From assembly GCF_001006005.1 (NCBI RefSeq), contig NZ_CP011254.1:3224001-3288000 (forward strand): DNA of 64,000 nt. The letters run 5' to 3'. This stretch comes from Serratia fonticola. Lineage in GTDB: Bacteria; Pseudomonadota; Gammaproteobacteria; Enterobacterales; Enterobacteriaceae. The notes beneath the pieces were generated by a model. That model saw nothing but the letters and a program-made list of their open reading frames with translations, was not told the DNA's origin and did no database searches. Of the stretch, positions 29,565-38,417 are shown in pieces (position 1 is the first letter of the stretch; each line of letters opens with the position of its first letter). Position numbers and translations under genes: made by a program.

Positions 29565-29580
29565 TGGCAAACGTTTACCT
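29565..29580. promoter_or_regulatory. PurR-like box between ade and the LysR gene
   Basis: TGGCAAACGTTTACCT matches 12 of 15 defined positions of the PurR consensus ACGCAAACGTTTNCGT, including the full central GCAAACGTTT. A second AAACGTTTA lies 18 bp upstream (29551-29559) with poorer flanks. PurR control of an adenine-salvage gene would make sense; this is inference. Confidence 0.5.
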
Positions 29581-29601
29581 CTTTTCCTGGCAGGTTAGGC
29601 T

Positions 29602-30528
29602 ATGTCCGAGCCATGGCGACGGTTACCCGCGCTTTCCCTCAAGCAAATTCAGTACTTTGTGACCCTGGCGCAGTTACGACATTTCACCGATACCGCCAGC
29701 CGTCTGGCGATCAGCCAGCCCGCGTTAAGCAGTGCGCTGCGGCAAGTCGAAACGGTGCTTGGCGGGAAGTTAGTCAATCGAACGGCCTCTGCGGTGACCC
29801 TGACGGAACTAGGCACGGCGATCTTGCCGCATGCGCAACGGCTGCTGAATGTGGCTCACGCTACCTTTGATGATATGCAGCGTGTCATGTTGGCCGGAGG
29901 GGATGGCACGTTACGTATCGGTCTGGTGCCTTCGGTGAGCAACCTGCTGTTTCCTGCGGTACCGCGATTGCTGGCGCAACATTTCCCGCGTTTACGCGTA
30001 GAATTCCACGACCAAACCAATGATTCCCTGCTACTACAGTTGGAAAATGGGCAGATAGATTTTGGCATAGGGGCTTTGGACAGCTCGGTGCCAGATCGGC
30101 TTGAGATTTATCCGTTGCAGGAAGATCCGTTTGTGGCGGTGATGCGCCGGGACGATCCCTTGGCGGATCCACATCATCTGCCCTGGCGGCAATTGGCTAA
30201 CAGAGATATTGCGGTATTTTCGAAAGGGAATAGCAGTCGATTAGTGTCGGCACTGGCGGAAAGCCATCGTCTGAACTTAACGGCGCGTTATCAGGTGGAT
30301 TTTCTGGAAACGCTGTATGGTTTGGTGCGGTCACAATTAGCGGTGGCTATTTTGCCGCAGCTTTATACGACGCATTTAAACGATGAAGAATTAACCGTTA
30401 TTCAATTGCAACAGCCATTACTTAGCCGCACTGTGGCACTTATGCGCAGCGCAAAACAAAATCACTCGCCTTTAATTGAAAACTGTTTCCAGTTGCTACT
30501 GCACGATTTTCAGCTCAGAGGCAAGTAA
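29602..30528 (+). CDS. LysR-family transcriptional regulator divergent from ade
   Basis: The 308-aa protein has an N-terminal winged helix (LSLKQIQYFVTLAQLRHFTDTASRLAISQPALSSALRQVE, residues about 11-50 onward, split motif) and a C-terminal LysR substrate domain (about 100-300). Not assigned to a named regulator. Divergent orientation with a 136-bp gap to ade suggests it controls ade, or the purine link may be coincidental. Confidence 0.88.
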   Translation: MSEPWRRLPALSLKQIQYFVTLAQLRHFTDTASRLAISQPALSSALRQVETVLGGKLVNRTASAVTLTELGTAILPHAQRLLNVAHATFDDMQRVMLAGGDGTLRIGLVPSVSNLLFPAVPRLLAQHFPRLRVEFHDQTNDSLLLQLENGQIDFGIGALDSSVPDRLEIYPLQEDPFVAVMRRDDPLADPHHLPWRQLANRDIAVFSKGNSSRLVSALAESHRLNLTARYQVDFLETLYGLVRSQLAVAILPQLYTTHLNDEELTVIQLQQPLLSRTVALMRSAKQNHSPLIENCFQLLLHDFQLRGK

Positions 30529-30566
30529 ACTTGAATTTTTAAGATAATGCTTAATCTGCGCGACCA

Positions 30567-30593
30567 TTGAGGCCGATAATATTATCGGCTCAA
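30567..30593. terminator. Palindrome between LysR gene and hha
   Basis: GCCGATAAT / ATTATCGGC is a perfect 18-bp palindrome, extended by TTGA / TCAA with one bulge, between two convergent genes. No T-run on either side; possible bidirectional hairpin terminator. Confidence 0.45.
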
Positions 30594-30609
30594 CGCAAGG
30601 CTACTTTGA

Positions 30610-30813
30610 TTATCTTACAAATTTCCAAACGGCGACCGGAATTTTATCGTACAGCTTGTTCATGGTCAGTTCGGCCAGGCGATGATCGGCGGCAGAGTAG
30701 AACAGCTCTAGCTCATCGTCAGAGAGTTCGTACTTATTTTTCTCGATCACTCGCTCAAGGGTTTCAATCGTGGTGCATTTACGCAAACGCATCAGATAGT
30801 CAATTTTTGTCAT
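30610..30813 (-). CDS. hha: Hha/YmoA family nucleoid-associated modulator
   Basis: A 67-aa protein ([20 protein letters not shown] ... [19 protein letters not shown]) closer at its N-terminus to Yersinia YmoA than to the 72-aa E. coli Hha. It pairs with H-NS and silences horizontally acquired and virulence genes; it lacks a DNA-binding domain of its own. tomB precedes it on the same strand with a 50-bp gap, the usual pair (an antidote-toxin-like arrangement described for TomB-Hha). Confidence 0.96.
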   Translation of the reverse strand: MTKIDYLMRLRKCTTIETLERVIEKNKYELSDDELELFYSAADHRLAELTMNKLYDKIPVAVWKFVR

Positions 30814-30863
30814 GATAACCTTTAGTCTTATTAACCATAAAATTATTTGAGGATAATTATCCC

Positions 30864-31232
30864 CTAAGTTTTCATCGTGGTACAGACGCCCTCTCCTGAG
30901 AACAATCTGAATGTGCGTGCCTTGGTTTTTTGCCAGCGACGCAAATCGGAGTCATTAATACCGTAGCTGCTAAACAGGGTATAGGTATCGTCGAGGTACT
31001 CTTCGACCAGTTCCGATAAATCACCTTCGTCCATGTATTTAATTTTAAAACTCATTACAAACGAAGCAATATGTTCGATCAGCTCATTAAGCTGCAGATT
31101 GACGGCGGACGTTGGATCGTTAACCCAGCCATGGTGGCTGTCACCCAAGGTAGCGATGCCTTCGTCGTACAAATTTTCACATAAGAATTTGAGTTGAGCA
31201 ATATCGTGCCTTTTAGGCGAATACTCATCCAT
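30864..31232 (-). CDS. tomB: TomB, Hha toxicity modulator (YbaJ)
   Basis: Start at 31232 ([20 protein letters not shown]) after GGGGGAT gives 122 aa, the family length; an in-frame ATG at 31298 is not conserved. The conserved [19 protein letters not shown] and [12 protein letters not shown] segments are present. TomB reduces Hha toxicity in an oxygen-dependent way and affects biofilm formation. Upstream of hha in the same transcription unit. Confidence 0.95.
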   Translation of the reverse strand: MDEYSPKRHDIAQLKFLCENLYDEGIATLGDSHHGWVNDPTSAVNLQLNELIEHIASFVMSFKIKYMDEGDLSELVEEYLDDTYTLFSSYGINDSDLRRWQKTKARTFRLFSGEGVCTTMKT

Positions 31233-31389
31233 ATCATCCCCCGTCAGTCTTAATTTCGGTGTTGATAACACTCTGTGAGTACATTGACTTAACATCATAT
31301 GCTGTAAAGCTTAGCTCAGGCTTAATAAACTTTCAGCATATTAAATATAAATCATTTTTTGCCATCTAGCTTGTTACTATTACCGAAAC

Positions 31390-31764
31390 TTACAATTCGT
31401 CAGCGGTTGATGGCCGTGAGTTGTCGATAACCTCAAACACCAAACCCTTTTCCGTCAGGGTAAAAGTGACAGAATCATTTATGTATTCGTCACCACTGAT
31501 ATCCAGGCATGCGTTAAAAATCGACCACTGATAGCGGTAACTCATTGAATACTCGCTATTACCGATGCAGTTAATCTCAATGATTTCTAATGAGCCTTCC
31601 ACATAGCGTGCATTCTCGGAGTAAAAGCTTAGCCCACTGGTGAGCGCCGGTACCAAGTCAGATAATTGATTACCGACCACTTTCCTTAATTGTTTCACAG
31701 AAAGTGTGTCTACTTCGGAACAACGGCTTAGCGTCACTAGCATTTGGATATCTGGTTGTATCAC
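31390..31764 (-). CDS. Unknown acidic protein, 124 aa
   Basis: I do not recognise this gene. The frame starts with GTG at 31764, seven codons before an internal ATG, and GAGG lies eight bases upstream. The product is acidic (about 18 Asp/Glu against 8 Lys/Arg), has no signal peptide or membrane helix, and looks like a small globular beta-rich protein (YSMSYRYQWSIFNACLDIS). A broken basic reading frame ends 3 bp upstream on the same strand. It is not at this place in E. coli. Immunity-protein-like character is only a guess from acidity and context. Confidence 0.6.
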   Translation of the reverse strand: MIQPDIQMLVTLSRCSEVDTLSVKQLRKVVGNQLSDLVPALTSGLSFYSENARYVEGSLEIIEINCIGNSEYSMSYRYQWSIFNACLDISGDEYINDSVTFTLTEKGLVFEVIDNSRPSTADEL

Positions 31765-31767
31765 ATT

Positions 31768-31908
31768 CTATGCCTCTATCTTACTCCTTTTCCAGCCTTG
31801 ATGGGCAAACTTTTCACTGAATAACGCTTTTTTACCCAGCTTTGAGATTTTTACCGTTCGATAGTTCTGCCACTCACCCAGCAGCACCGGCTCGATAGCC
31901 TGAAAATG
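31768..31908 (-). pseudogene. Possible 5'-truncated gene remnant, basic C-terminal fragment
   Basis: A minus-strand frame of 46 codons without its own ATG, bounded upstream by TAA, encoding a basic peptide that contains LLGEWQNYRTVKISKLGKK and ends GWKRSKIEA. It ends just before the GTG of the 124-aa unknown gene, as if the two were once a two-gene unit. Residue composition looks protein-like. A GTG-initiated peptide of 39 codons is an alternative. Not recognised as any family. Confidence 0.35.
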
Positions 31909-31942
31909 TTACGTTCCGTTGCATTATTGGCACATGAACGAC

Positions 31943-31984
31943 TTGAGGATCTCTAGTTTATGTGATGTTATATTATTACATTTA
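31943..31984 (+). promoter_or_regulatory. Promoter with Zur box for the zinc ABC operon
   Basis: Zur box at 31962-31984, core ATGTTATATTATTACATTT, matches 18 of 22 defined positions of the enterobacterial consensus (GAAATGTTATANTATAAC-type palindrome). Candidate promoter TTGAGG (31943-31948), 17-base spacer, TGTTAT (31966-31971), so Zur would cover the -10. Expected: repression in zinc excess. Confidence 0.78.
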
Positions 31985-31994
31985 CGTAATCTTT

Positions 31995-32126
31995 ATGGCG
32001 ATAACCATGCTGCCTTTCCTTCCCGTTACCCTGTTTACCTCAGCCGCGATTTTGCGCTGCGCAGCCGTTAGCGTATTGCTGGCCTTACTATGGCTAGCCA
32101 TTGCGTGGGCGGTTGTGCTGCCATGA
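31995..32126 (+). CDS. Small membrane protein of 43 aa, translationally coupled to the zinc ABC ATPase
   Basis: An ATG 10 bp after the Zur box opens a 43-codon frame (MAITMLPFLPVTLFTSAAIL at the start, then one hydrophobic helix about residues 23-43 with LLALLWLAIAWAVV). Its TGA overlaps the ATG of the ATPase gene in an ATGA junction, a common sign of coupling, and the ATPase start has no good RBS of its own. No Shine-Dalgarno precedes the small ORF either, so a leaderless-like or weak start is needed; codon 5 (ATG) is an alternative. Not recognised as a family. It may be a regulator or small subunit of the transporter, or simply a leader peptide. Confidence 0.5.
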   Translation: MAITMLPFLPVTLFTSAAILRCAAVSVLLALLWLAIAWAVVLP

Positions 32127-32815
32127 TAACGCTGCAAAATGCCATCGTGGGTTATGGCCGAACCCCTTTGTTACCACCGTTATGCGGTTGTTTTGCCGCC
32201 GGTTCATTAACGGCGGTGATTGGTGTTAACGGCGCCGGCAAATCTACGTTATTGAAGTCGTTGGCCGGGTTGCATCCACTGCTGGGCGGCAAACTACATT
32301 TTGCGGGCGGGAAGGCTCCGGCGATGGCCTATTTGCCACAGCTGGTGGAGTTGGATCGTCAATTTCCTATTCTGGTTCAGGATTTGGTCGCTATGGGTTG
32401 CTGGCCGCAAAGCGGCCTGTTTGGCGGTGTGAATAAACGCTCCATGCAGCAAATTGCCGGTGCGTTGGACACCGTGGGCATGAGTTCCATGGCGCGTGAG
32501 GCGGTAGGGGAGTTATCCGGTGGGCAGTTGCAACGCGTACTATTTGCCCGTTTGTTGGTCCAGCAAGCGCCACTAATTTTACTGGATGAGCCCTTCACCG
32601 GCATCGATGCGGCAACCACTCAGCTGCTGTTGCGGGTGATTGCGCAGTTACACCGGCAGGGAAGAACGGTGATTGCCGTATTGCACGATATGTCTACCGT
32701 AGCCAACCATTTCCCCGAAGCGCTGTTGCTCACCCCCGAACGCTGCCATTGGGATAACGCTGAGCGCGTGTTAGCGCATTATTCGACGGCGGCTAATCAG
32801 AGGGGGGCCGCGTAA
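32123..32815 (+). CDS. Metal (probably zinc) ABC transporter ATP-binding protein
   Basis: Start at 32123 (MITLQNAIVGYGRTPL), 230 aa; a longer frame from 32090 would overlap the small ORF in another frame. Motifs: Walker A GVNGAGKST (34-42), signature LSGGQ (131-135), Walker B LILLDEP (151-157) and switch His188. It belongs to the manganese/zinc/iron (ABC-3 associated) ATPase group. Position behind a Zur box and ahead of a permease and a ZnuA-like binding protein indicates zinc uptake, in addition to the standard znuABC expected elsewhere. Confidence 0.9.
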   Translation: MITLQNAIVGYGRTPLLPPLCGCFAAGSLTAVIGVNGAGKSTLLKSLAGLHPLLGGKLHFAGGKAPAMAYLPQLVELDRQFPILVQDLVAMGCWPQSGLFGGVNKRSMQQIAGALDTVGMSSMAREAVGELSGGQLQRVLFARLLVQQAPLILLDEPFTGIDAATTQLLLRVIAQLHRQGRTVIAVLHDMSTVANHFPEALLLTPERCHWDNAERVLAHYSTAANQRGAA

Positions 32816-33672
32816 TGACGCTATTCCATCTGCTGCTCGATCCTTTTGTCTCTTTCGGATTTATGCGCCGTGCATTGGTTGCCTGCCTGGCAATATCGCT
32901 GAGCGCTGCACCACTAGGCGTGTTTTTATTGCTGCGCCGGATGAGCCTGGTGGGTGATGCGCTTTCTCATGCGGTATTACCCGGTGCAGCAATCGGCTAT
33001 CTGATTTCAGGCATGTCGCTGGTAGCCATGGGCGTAGGGGGATTTATTGCCGGGCTGGCGGTAGCCATGCTGTCCGGGCTGGTGAGCCGCAAAACCCCGT
33101 TAAAAGAGGACGCCAGCTTTGCGGGTTTCTATCTGGGGTCGCTGGCGTTGGGCGTCACACTGGTCTCTTTACGCGGATCGAGCGTTGATCTGCTGCACGT
33201 ATTGTTTGGCTCGATCCTGGCGGTGGATGGGCAGGCGCTTGTTATGGTCGGCATTATCGCCAGTATTTCGCTGATGATGCTGGCAGTGCTGTATCGGGCT
33301 CTGGTGATTGAATCCTTTGACAACACTTTTTTACGTGTCAGTGCACCAGGCTCACTGGCGTGGATCCACGGGCTTTTTCTCGCCTTGGTGGTGATCAACC
33401 TGGTGGCCGGTTTTCAAATCCTTGGCACCCTGATGTCGGTGGGGCTGATGATGTTACCGGCGACCTGCGCCCGGTTCTGGGCGCGAGATTTGCCACAAAC
33501 ATTGGCCGTGGCGATGGGGATTGGGTTGCTCGCCAGCCTGGTTGGTCTGGAGTGGTCCTACTACGCTTCATTGCCCGCAGGCCCGGCGATTGTCCTCAGC
33601 GCCAGCGTGATGTTTTTAATTTCGATTTTGTTTGGGACGCGTGGCGGGATGTTGCGCCGTGCGCGTCATTGA
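32815..33672 (+). CDS. Metal (probably zinc) ABC transporter permease, ABC-3 family
   Basis: A 285-aa integral membrane protein with about 8 hydrophobic helices, the ABC-3 motif VGDALSHAVLPGAAIGYL and the conserved GTLMSVGLMMLPATCARFWA near the C-terminus. Its ATG overlaps the ATPase stop by one base (TAATG), so translation is coupled. It forms the inner-membrane channel of the transporter. Confidence 0.92.
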   Translation: MTLFHLLLDPFVSFGFMRRALVACLAISLSAAPLGVFLLLRRMSLVGDALSHAVLPGAAIGYLISGMSLVAMGVGGFIAGLAVAMLSGLVSRKTPLKEDASFAGFYLGSLALGVTLVSLRGSSVDLLHVLFGSILAVDGQALVMVGIIASISLMMLAVLYRALVIESFDNTFLRVSAPGSLAWIHGLFLALVVINLVAGFQILGTLMSVGLMMLPATCARFWARDLPQTLAVAMGIGLLASLVGLEWSYYASLPAGPAIVLSASVMFLISILFGTRGGMLRRARH

Positions 33673-33697
33673 GAAGTGCTATCTGCAAGGAGAAAAC

Positions 33698-34576
33698 ATG
33701 AAATCTTTACCCATAACGCTGGTGGCAGCTGCTCTGCTCGCCAGCCCGTTAGCGCAGGCGAAAACCGTTGAGGCCGTGGCCAGCTTTTCTATTCTTGGCG
33801 ATATCGTCAAGCAGGTGGGGGGCGAACATGTGAAGGTCAGTACGCTGGTTGGCCCGGATGGCGATCCGCACAGCTTTGAGCCATCGCCGCAAGACAGCAA
33901 GCAACTGACGCAGGCCGATGTGGTATTTGTCAGCGGATTGGGGCTTGAAGGTTGGATCGATCGGTTGGTGAAGGCTTCCGGTTATCAGGGGCCGGTGATC
34001 ACCGCATCCAAAGGGATCGACTCGCGCAGTATGGAAGAAGAGGGCAAACAGGTCACCGATCCACACGCCTGGAACAGCATGAACAATGGCGTGCAGTATG
34101 CGACCAACGTGATGAATGCGCTGATTGCTGCAGATCCTGAAGACGCCGCCTATTTCCGCCAACGTGGCGGTGAATATATTCAACAGCTTCAGCAGCTTGA
34201 TAGTTGGGCCAAAGCCCAGTTCGCGGCGGTGCCACAGCAAAAACGCAAGGTGCTGACCAGCCATGATGCTTTCGGCTATTTTGGCCAAGAGTACGGCGTC
34301 ACCTTCCTTGCCCCGGTCGGTTTTTCTACCGAGGCTGAAGCCAGTGCCAGCGATGTCGCCGGGTTGATCAAGCAGATCAGGCAGGAAAAAGTCCATGCCT
34401 ACTTTATTGAGAATCAAACGGATCCGCGCTTGGTGCAGCAGATCGCGGCGGCAACGGGGGCGAAAGCAGGAGGTGAGCTGTATCCTGAAGCACTATCCAA
34501 ACCGCAAGGCCCGGCGGCCAGCTATGTGCAGGCATTCAAACACAACGTCGAGGCCATTGTTGGCAGCATGAAGTAG
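33698..34576 (+). CDS. Periplasmic metal-binding protein (ZnuA/TroA-like)
   Basis: Start at 33698 after AAGGAG gives 292 aa with a cleavable signal peptide ending LAQA (about residue 21). Cluster A-1 fold with metal-ligand histidines His58 (GDPHSFEP), His123 (TDPHAWNS) and His189 (TSHDAFGYF); three His favour zinc over manganese. The acidic His-rich loop of E. coli ZnuA is missing, so this is a distinct subgroup. It delivers the metal to the permease. Terminator at 34585-34607. Confidence 0.9.
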   Translation: MKSLPITLVAAALLASPLAQAKTVEAVASFSILGDIVKQVGGEHVKVSTLVGPDGDPHSFEPSPQDSKQLTQADVVFVSGLGLEGWIDRLVKASGYQGPVITASKGIDSRSMEEEGKQVTDPHAWNSMNNGVQYATNVMNALIAADPEDAAYFRQRGGEYIQQLQQLDSWAKAQFAAVPQQKRKVLTSHDAFGYFGQEYGVTFLAPVGFSTEAEASASDVAGLIKQIRQEKVHAYFIENQTDPRLVQQIAAATGAKAGGELYPEALSKPQGPAASYVQAFKHNVEAIVGSMK

Positions 34577-34584
34577 ATTTTATG

Positions 34585-34607
34585 CCCACCGCGTGCGGTG
34601 GGTTTTT
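34585..34607 (+). terminator. Intrinsic terminator after the zinc ABC operon
   Basis: CCCACCG / CGGTGGG, loop CGTG, then TTTTT. Confidence 0.92.
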
Positions 34608-34631
34608 CTCTTTGCCGTGGCATTTGGCAAT

Positions 34632-34663
34632 AAAAAAGCCCCGTTGAGCAGCAACGGGGCTTT
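34632..34663 (-). terminator. Intrinsic terminator after ykgO (minus strand)
   Basis: On the minus strand AAAGCCCCGTTG / CAACGGGGCTTT with a 5-base loop, then a further run of T. Confidence 0.92.
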
Positions 34664-34684
34664 GGCTACTAATGATACTTTGGC

Positions 34685-34825
34685 TTAACGTTTCTTCTTA
34701 CGTCCCTGTACCGCTTTAAAACGCGGGTTGGACTTACAAATGACAAAGATGCGGCCATGGCGGCGCACAACCTTGCAATCCGGATGGCGTTTCTTCGCCG
34801 AACGCAGTGAACTCAATACTTGCAT
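34685..34825 (-). CDS. ykgO: Ribosomal protein L36 paralogue without zinc motif
   Basis: 46 aa ([20 protein letters not shown] ... AVQGRKKKR), near-identical to E. coli YkgO (RpmJ2). It has only two cysteines and lacks the CxxC zinc-binding set of standard L36, so it can replace the zinc form when zinc is short. ATG at 34825 chosen over an adjacent ATG at 34828 for better spacing from GGGGT. Twelve bp behind ykgM and under its Zur box. Confidence 0.95.
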   Translation of the reverse strand: MQVLSSLRSAKKRHPDCKVVRRHGRIFVICKSNPRFKAVQGRKKKR

Positions 34826-34837
34826 CATCAACCCCGA

Positions 34838-35095
34838 TTATTTTCTGCTGTTAACCAAATGGCCAAACCGCTGCTGGAAGCGCGCGGTACTGCCTTCTTT
34901 TGAGAACTCTTTCTGCTTGCCGGTGTAGTAAGGATGCGAAGCGGAGGAGACGTCTATGGTGACGTAGGGCCAGCTTTTACCCTCAAGCTCGATAGTGCGA
35001 TCGGTTTTGATGGTCGACCCCACCTTGAAGTAGGTATCGGCGCTGAGATCGTGAAATACCACGGTACGGTAGTCTGGATGGATGCCTGTTTTCAT
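34838..35095 (-). CDS. ykgM: Ribosomal protein L31 type B, zinc-free paralogue
   Basis: 85 aa ([20 protein letters not shown] ... [10 protein letters not shown]), the type B (RpmE2) L31 without the CxxC zinc ligands. It replaces zinc-bearing L31 under zinc starvation, which frees zinc from ribosomes. A Zur box begins 15 bp upstream of the ATG, and ykgO follows in the same unit. Confidence 0.96.
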   Translation of the reverse strand: MKTGIHPDYRTVVFHDLSADTYFKVGSTIKTDRTIELEGKSWPYVTIDVSSASHPYYTGKQKEFSKEGSTARFQQRFGHLVNSRK

Positions 35096-35109
35096 GATGC
35101 TCTCAACTG

Positions 35110-35132
35110 TTATGTTATACTATAACAATTAT
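35110..35132 (-). promoter_or_regulatory. Zur box of ykgM-ykgO
   Basis: The palindromic core ATGTTATACTATAACA (35113-35128) is a full match to the centre of the Zur consensus, with weaker flanks. It sits directly before ykgM, so Zur-Zn would block its promoter. Confidence 0.88.
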
Positions 35133-35210
35133 TATGCACCTCTCTGGGATCGGGATCAACCCCCAAATAACGTTAATCAGCGTTGAGCCTGTTGGCTAAA
35201 TAGCAGGCAT

Positions 35211-35234
35211 AAAAAAGGCCGCTTGCGCGGCCTT
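35211..35234 (-). terminator. Intrinsic terminator after acrAB (minus strand)
   Basis: On the minus strand AAGGCCGC / GCGGCCTT, loop GCAA, followed by TTTT. Confidence 0.92.
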
Positions 35235-35253
35235 GGTTGTCAGCAGGAAAGCA

Positions 35254-38200
35254 TCAGTGATGCTTAACCGGATGGGCGTGTTCCAGATCTTCAGTCTTTT
35301 TGCTGAAGCGGCGGCGAACCACCACGAAGAACACCGGTACAAAGAAGATTGCCAAGACGGTAGCTGTCACCATCCCGCCCATTACGCCGGTACCTACCGC
35401 GTTCTGAGCGCCAGAGCCTGCGCCGCTGCTGATAACCAGCGGCATAACCCCGAGGATAAAGGCCAGTGATGTCATCAGGATTGGACGCAGACGCATACGC
35501 ACCGCTTCCAACGTTGATTCGATCAGCCCTTTACCTTCTTTATCCATCAGGTCCTTGGCGAATTCCACGATTAATATCGCGTTCTTCGCCGACAACCCAA
35601 TGGTTGTCAACAGGCCTACCTGGAAGTAAACGTCATTCTCCATCCCGCGCATGGTCGCGGCCAACAGGGCACCGATGACGCCCAGTGGCACAACCAACAT
35701 AACGGAGAACGGAATCGACCAGCTCTCATACAGAGCCGCCAGGCACAAGAACACCACGATCAGAGAAATGGCGTACAGTGACGGAGCCTGGTTACCGGAC
35801 AGACGTTCCTGATAGGACATACCGGTCCAGTCATAGCCGACGCCGTTTGGCAGTTTCGCCGCCAGCTGTTCCATCATATCCATCGCTTCACCGGTACTCT
35901 TACCCGGTGCTGCCTGGCCGAGGATTTCCATCGATGGCAGGCCGTTGTAACGTTCCAGACGCGGTGAACCATATTCCCATTTCGCCGTGGCGAAGGAGGA
36001 GAACGGTACCATCTGCCCGGTGCTACCACGAACAAACCAGTTATTAATATCTTCCGGTAGCATACGGAACGGGGCTTCAGCCTGTACGTAAACCTTTTTC
36101 ACACGACCGCGGTCGATAAAGTCGTTCACATACGAGCCGCCCAGCGCGGTGCCGATGGTGGTATTAATATCGCTCAGGGAAACGCCCAGCGTCTGTGCTT
36201 TCTCCTGATCGATGATCAGTTTGAACTGAGGCGTGTCTTCCAAGCCGTTCGGGCGCATGCCGACCAGCAAATCAGAATGCTCTGCCGCCATGCCCAACAG
36301 CTGGTTACGTGCTGCTGTCAGTTTTTCATGACCCAGGTTAGCCTGATCGATCAGCTGGAAGTCGAAGCCGGTCGCCGTCCCCAGTTCCACAATCGCTGGC
36401 AGGTTAAAGGCAAATACCAAGCCGTCTTTAATCTGCGAGAAAGCTCCCATTGCACGGGCAGCAATTGCCGGCACCTTGTTCTCTTCACCTTTACGCTCAG
36501 ACCAGTCTTTCAGGCTGACAAACGCCAAACCGGTGTTCTGACCCTGGCCGCTGAAGCCGAAACCATTAACGGTGAACACCGAGTTAATGTTGTCGCCTTC
36601 TTTCTCGTGGTAGTAGCGGTTAACTTCGTCCAGGACTTTCTGGGTACGTTCCTGAGTAGCACCCGCTGGCATTTGCACCATGGTCAGCAGGATGCCCTGG
36701 TCTTCGTCCGGCAGGAACGAGGAAGGCAAGCGCATGAACAGTACTGCCATACCAACCACGATCAGCAGGTAGATCACCAGATAACGCCCGGTGCTACGCA
36801 GAATGTTCGCTACGCTATCGGTATAGTGATGGGTGCTCTTCTCAAACAGGCGGTTGAACCAGCCAAAGAAGCCGGTCTTGATGCCGTGATCGCCTTTCGG
36901 GATCGGTTTGAGCATGGTGGCACACAGAGCAGGCGTCAGGATCAACGCGACCAATACCGACAGCACCATGGCGGAAACGATGGTAATCGAGAACTGGCGA
37001 TAGATTGCCCCGGTTGACCCACCGAAGAAGGCCATCGGGATAAATACCGCTGACAGCACCATGGCGATACCCACCAATGCACCCTGGATCTGTTCCATCG
37101 ATTTCTTGGTGGCTTCTTTTGGCGGCAGGCCTTCTTCGGCCATGACACGCTCAACGTTTTCTACCACCACGATGGCGTCATCCACCAGCAGGCCTATCGC
37201 CAACACCATGCCGAACATCGTCAGGGTGTTTATCGAGAAGCCAAACGCAGCCAGGATGGCGAACGTCCCCAGCAATACTACCGGCACGGCGATCGTTGGG
37301 ATCAGCGTAGCGCGGAAGTTCTGCAGGAACAGATACATCACCAGGAACACCAGGATGATCGCTTCAATCAGGGTTTTTACCACTTCGTTAATGGAAATCT
37401 TAACGAACGGCGTGGTGTCATAAGGGTAAACAACTTTCAGACTTGCAGGGAAGAACGGTTCCAGTTTGGCCAGTTCTGCCTTGACTTCTGACGCCGTGTT
37501 CAGGGCGTTGGCACCGGTTGCCAGCTTGATACCGATACCAGCAGCAGGCTTACCGTTAAAACGAGCAATAACGTTGTAGCTTTCACCGCCCAGTTCAACT
37601 CTGGCCACATCTCTCAGACGCACCTGCGAGCCGTCCGGGTTGACTTTCAGCTGGATCTTGCTGAATTCTTCCGGCGAGGTCAGGCGGGTTTGCGCGATGA
37701 TCGAGGCGTTCAGCTGTTGGCCTTTTACCGGTGGAGTCCCACCGAGCTGGCCTGCAGCAACCTGGTTGTTCTGGACCTTAATCGCAGCGATAACATCGCC
37801 CGGTGTCAGTTGGTAGTTGTTCAGTTTGTTGGGGTCCAGCCAGATACGCATCGCGTACTGGGAACCGAACAGTTGAACGTCACCCACACCAGAGGTACGG
37901 CTGATAGGATCCTTGATGTTGGAACCTACATAGTCCGCGATATCCTCTTGCGTCATGCTACCGTCTTCGGAAATAAAGCCCGCCACCATCAGGAAGCTGC
38001 TGCTTGATTTCTCAACGCTAACGCCCTGTTGTTGCACTTCTTGCGGCAGCAGTGGCATTGCCAACTGCAGCTTGTTCTGCACCTGCACCTGAGCGATATC
38101 AGGGTCGGTACCAGAGTTGAAGGTCAACGTAATCTGAACGTTACCGGACGAATCACTGTTGGAGGACATGTACAGCAGGTTATCGATACCGTTCATATTC

Positions 38201-38400
38201 TGTTCGATAACCTGAGTCACGGTATCCTGCACCGTTTTGGCGTCAGCGCCCGGGTAGTTGGCGGCGATCGTGACTGCTGGTGGCGCAATGGTCGGATATT
38301 GCGCAATAGGCAGCTTCATGATCGACAAGATGCCCGCCAACATGATGATGATGGCGATTACCCATGCAAATATGGGGCGATCTATAAAGAACTTAGCCAT
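35254..38400 (-). CDS. acrB: AcrB, RND multidrug efflux pump
   Basis: The 1048-aa protein (E. coli 1049) starts [20 protein letters not shown] and has 12 transmembrane helices with two large periplasmic loops. The proton-relay Asp pair is in [13 protein letters not shown] (helix 4) and the matching Lys in [13 protein letters not shown] (helix 10). It exports drugs, bile salts and dyes through AcrA and TolC. Seventeen bp separate it from acrA on the same strand; terminator at 35211-35234. Confidence 0.98.
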   Translation of the reverse strand: MAKFFIDRPIFAWVIAIIIMLAGILSIMKLPIAQYPTIAPPAVTIAANYPGADAKTVQDTVTQVIEQNMNGIDNLLYMSSNSDSSGNVQITLTFNSGTDPDIAQVQVQNKLQLAMPLLPQEVQQQGVSVEKSSSSFLMVAGFISEDGSMTQEDIADYVGSNIKDPISRTSGVGDVQLFGSQYAMRIWLDPNKLNNYQLTPGDVIAAIKVQNNQVAAGQLGGTPPVKGQQLNASIIAQTRLTSPEEFSKIQLKVNPDGSQVRLRDVARVELGGESYNVIARFNGKPAAGIGIKLATGANALNTASEVKAELAKLEPFFPASLKVVYPYDTTPFVKISINEVVKTLIEAIILVFLVMYLFLQNFRATLIPTIAVPVVLLGTFAILAAFGFSINTLTMFGMVLAIGLLVDDAIVVVENVERVMAEEGLPPKEATKKSMEQIQGALVGIAMVLSAVFIPMAFFGGSTGAIYRQFSITIVSAMVLSVLVALILTPALCATMLKPIPKGDHGIKTGFFGWFNRLFEKSTHHYTDSVANILRSTGRYLVIYLLIVVGMAVLFMRLPSSFLPDEDQGILLTMVQMPAGATQERTQKVLDEVNRYYHEKEGDNINSVFTVNGFGFSGQGQNTGLAFVSLKDWSERKGEENKVPAIAARAMGAFSQIKDGLVFAFNLPAIVELGTATGFDFQLIDQANLGHEKLTAARNQLLGMAAEHSDLLVGMRPNGLEDTPQFKLIIDQEKAQTLGVSLSDINTTIGTALGGSYVNDFIDRGRVKKVYVQAEAPFRMLPEDINNWFVRGSTGQMVPFSSFATAKWEYGSPRLERYNGLPSMEILGQAAPGKSTGEAMDMMEQLAAKLPNGVGYDWTGMSYQERLSGNQAPSLYAISLIVVFLCLAALYESWSIPFSVMLVVPLGVIGALLAATMRGMENDVYFQVGLLTTIGLSAKNAILIVEFAKDLMDKEGKGLIESTLEAVRMRLRPILMTSLAFILGVMPLVISSGAGSGAQNAVGTGVMGGMVTATVLAIFFVPVFFVVVRRRFSKKTEDLEHAHPVKHH

Positions 38401-38417
38401 GTATTACCGGCTCCTTT

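Noticed and set aside
36277..37017. 246-codon plus-strand frame inside acrB
   Set aside because: Antisense to a real, conserved gene; typical high-GC shadow.
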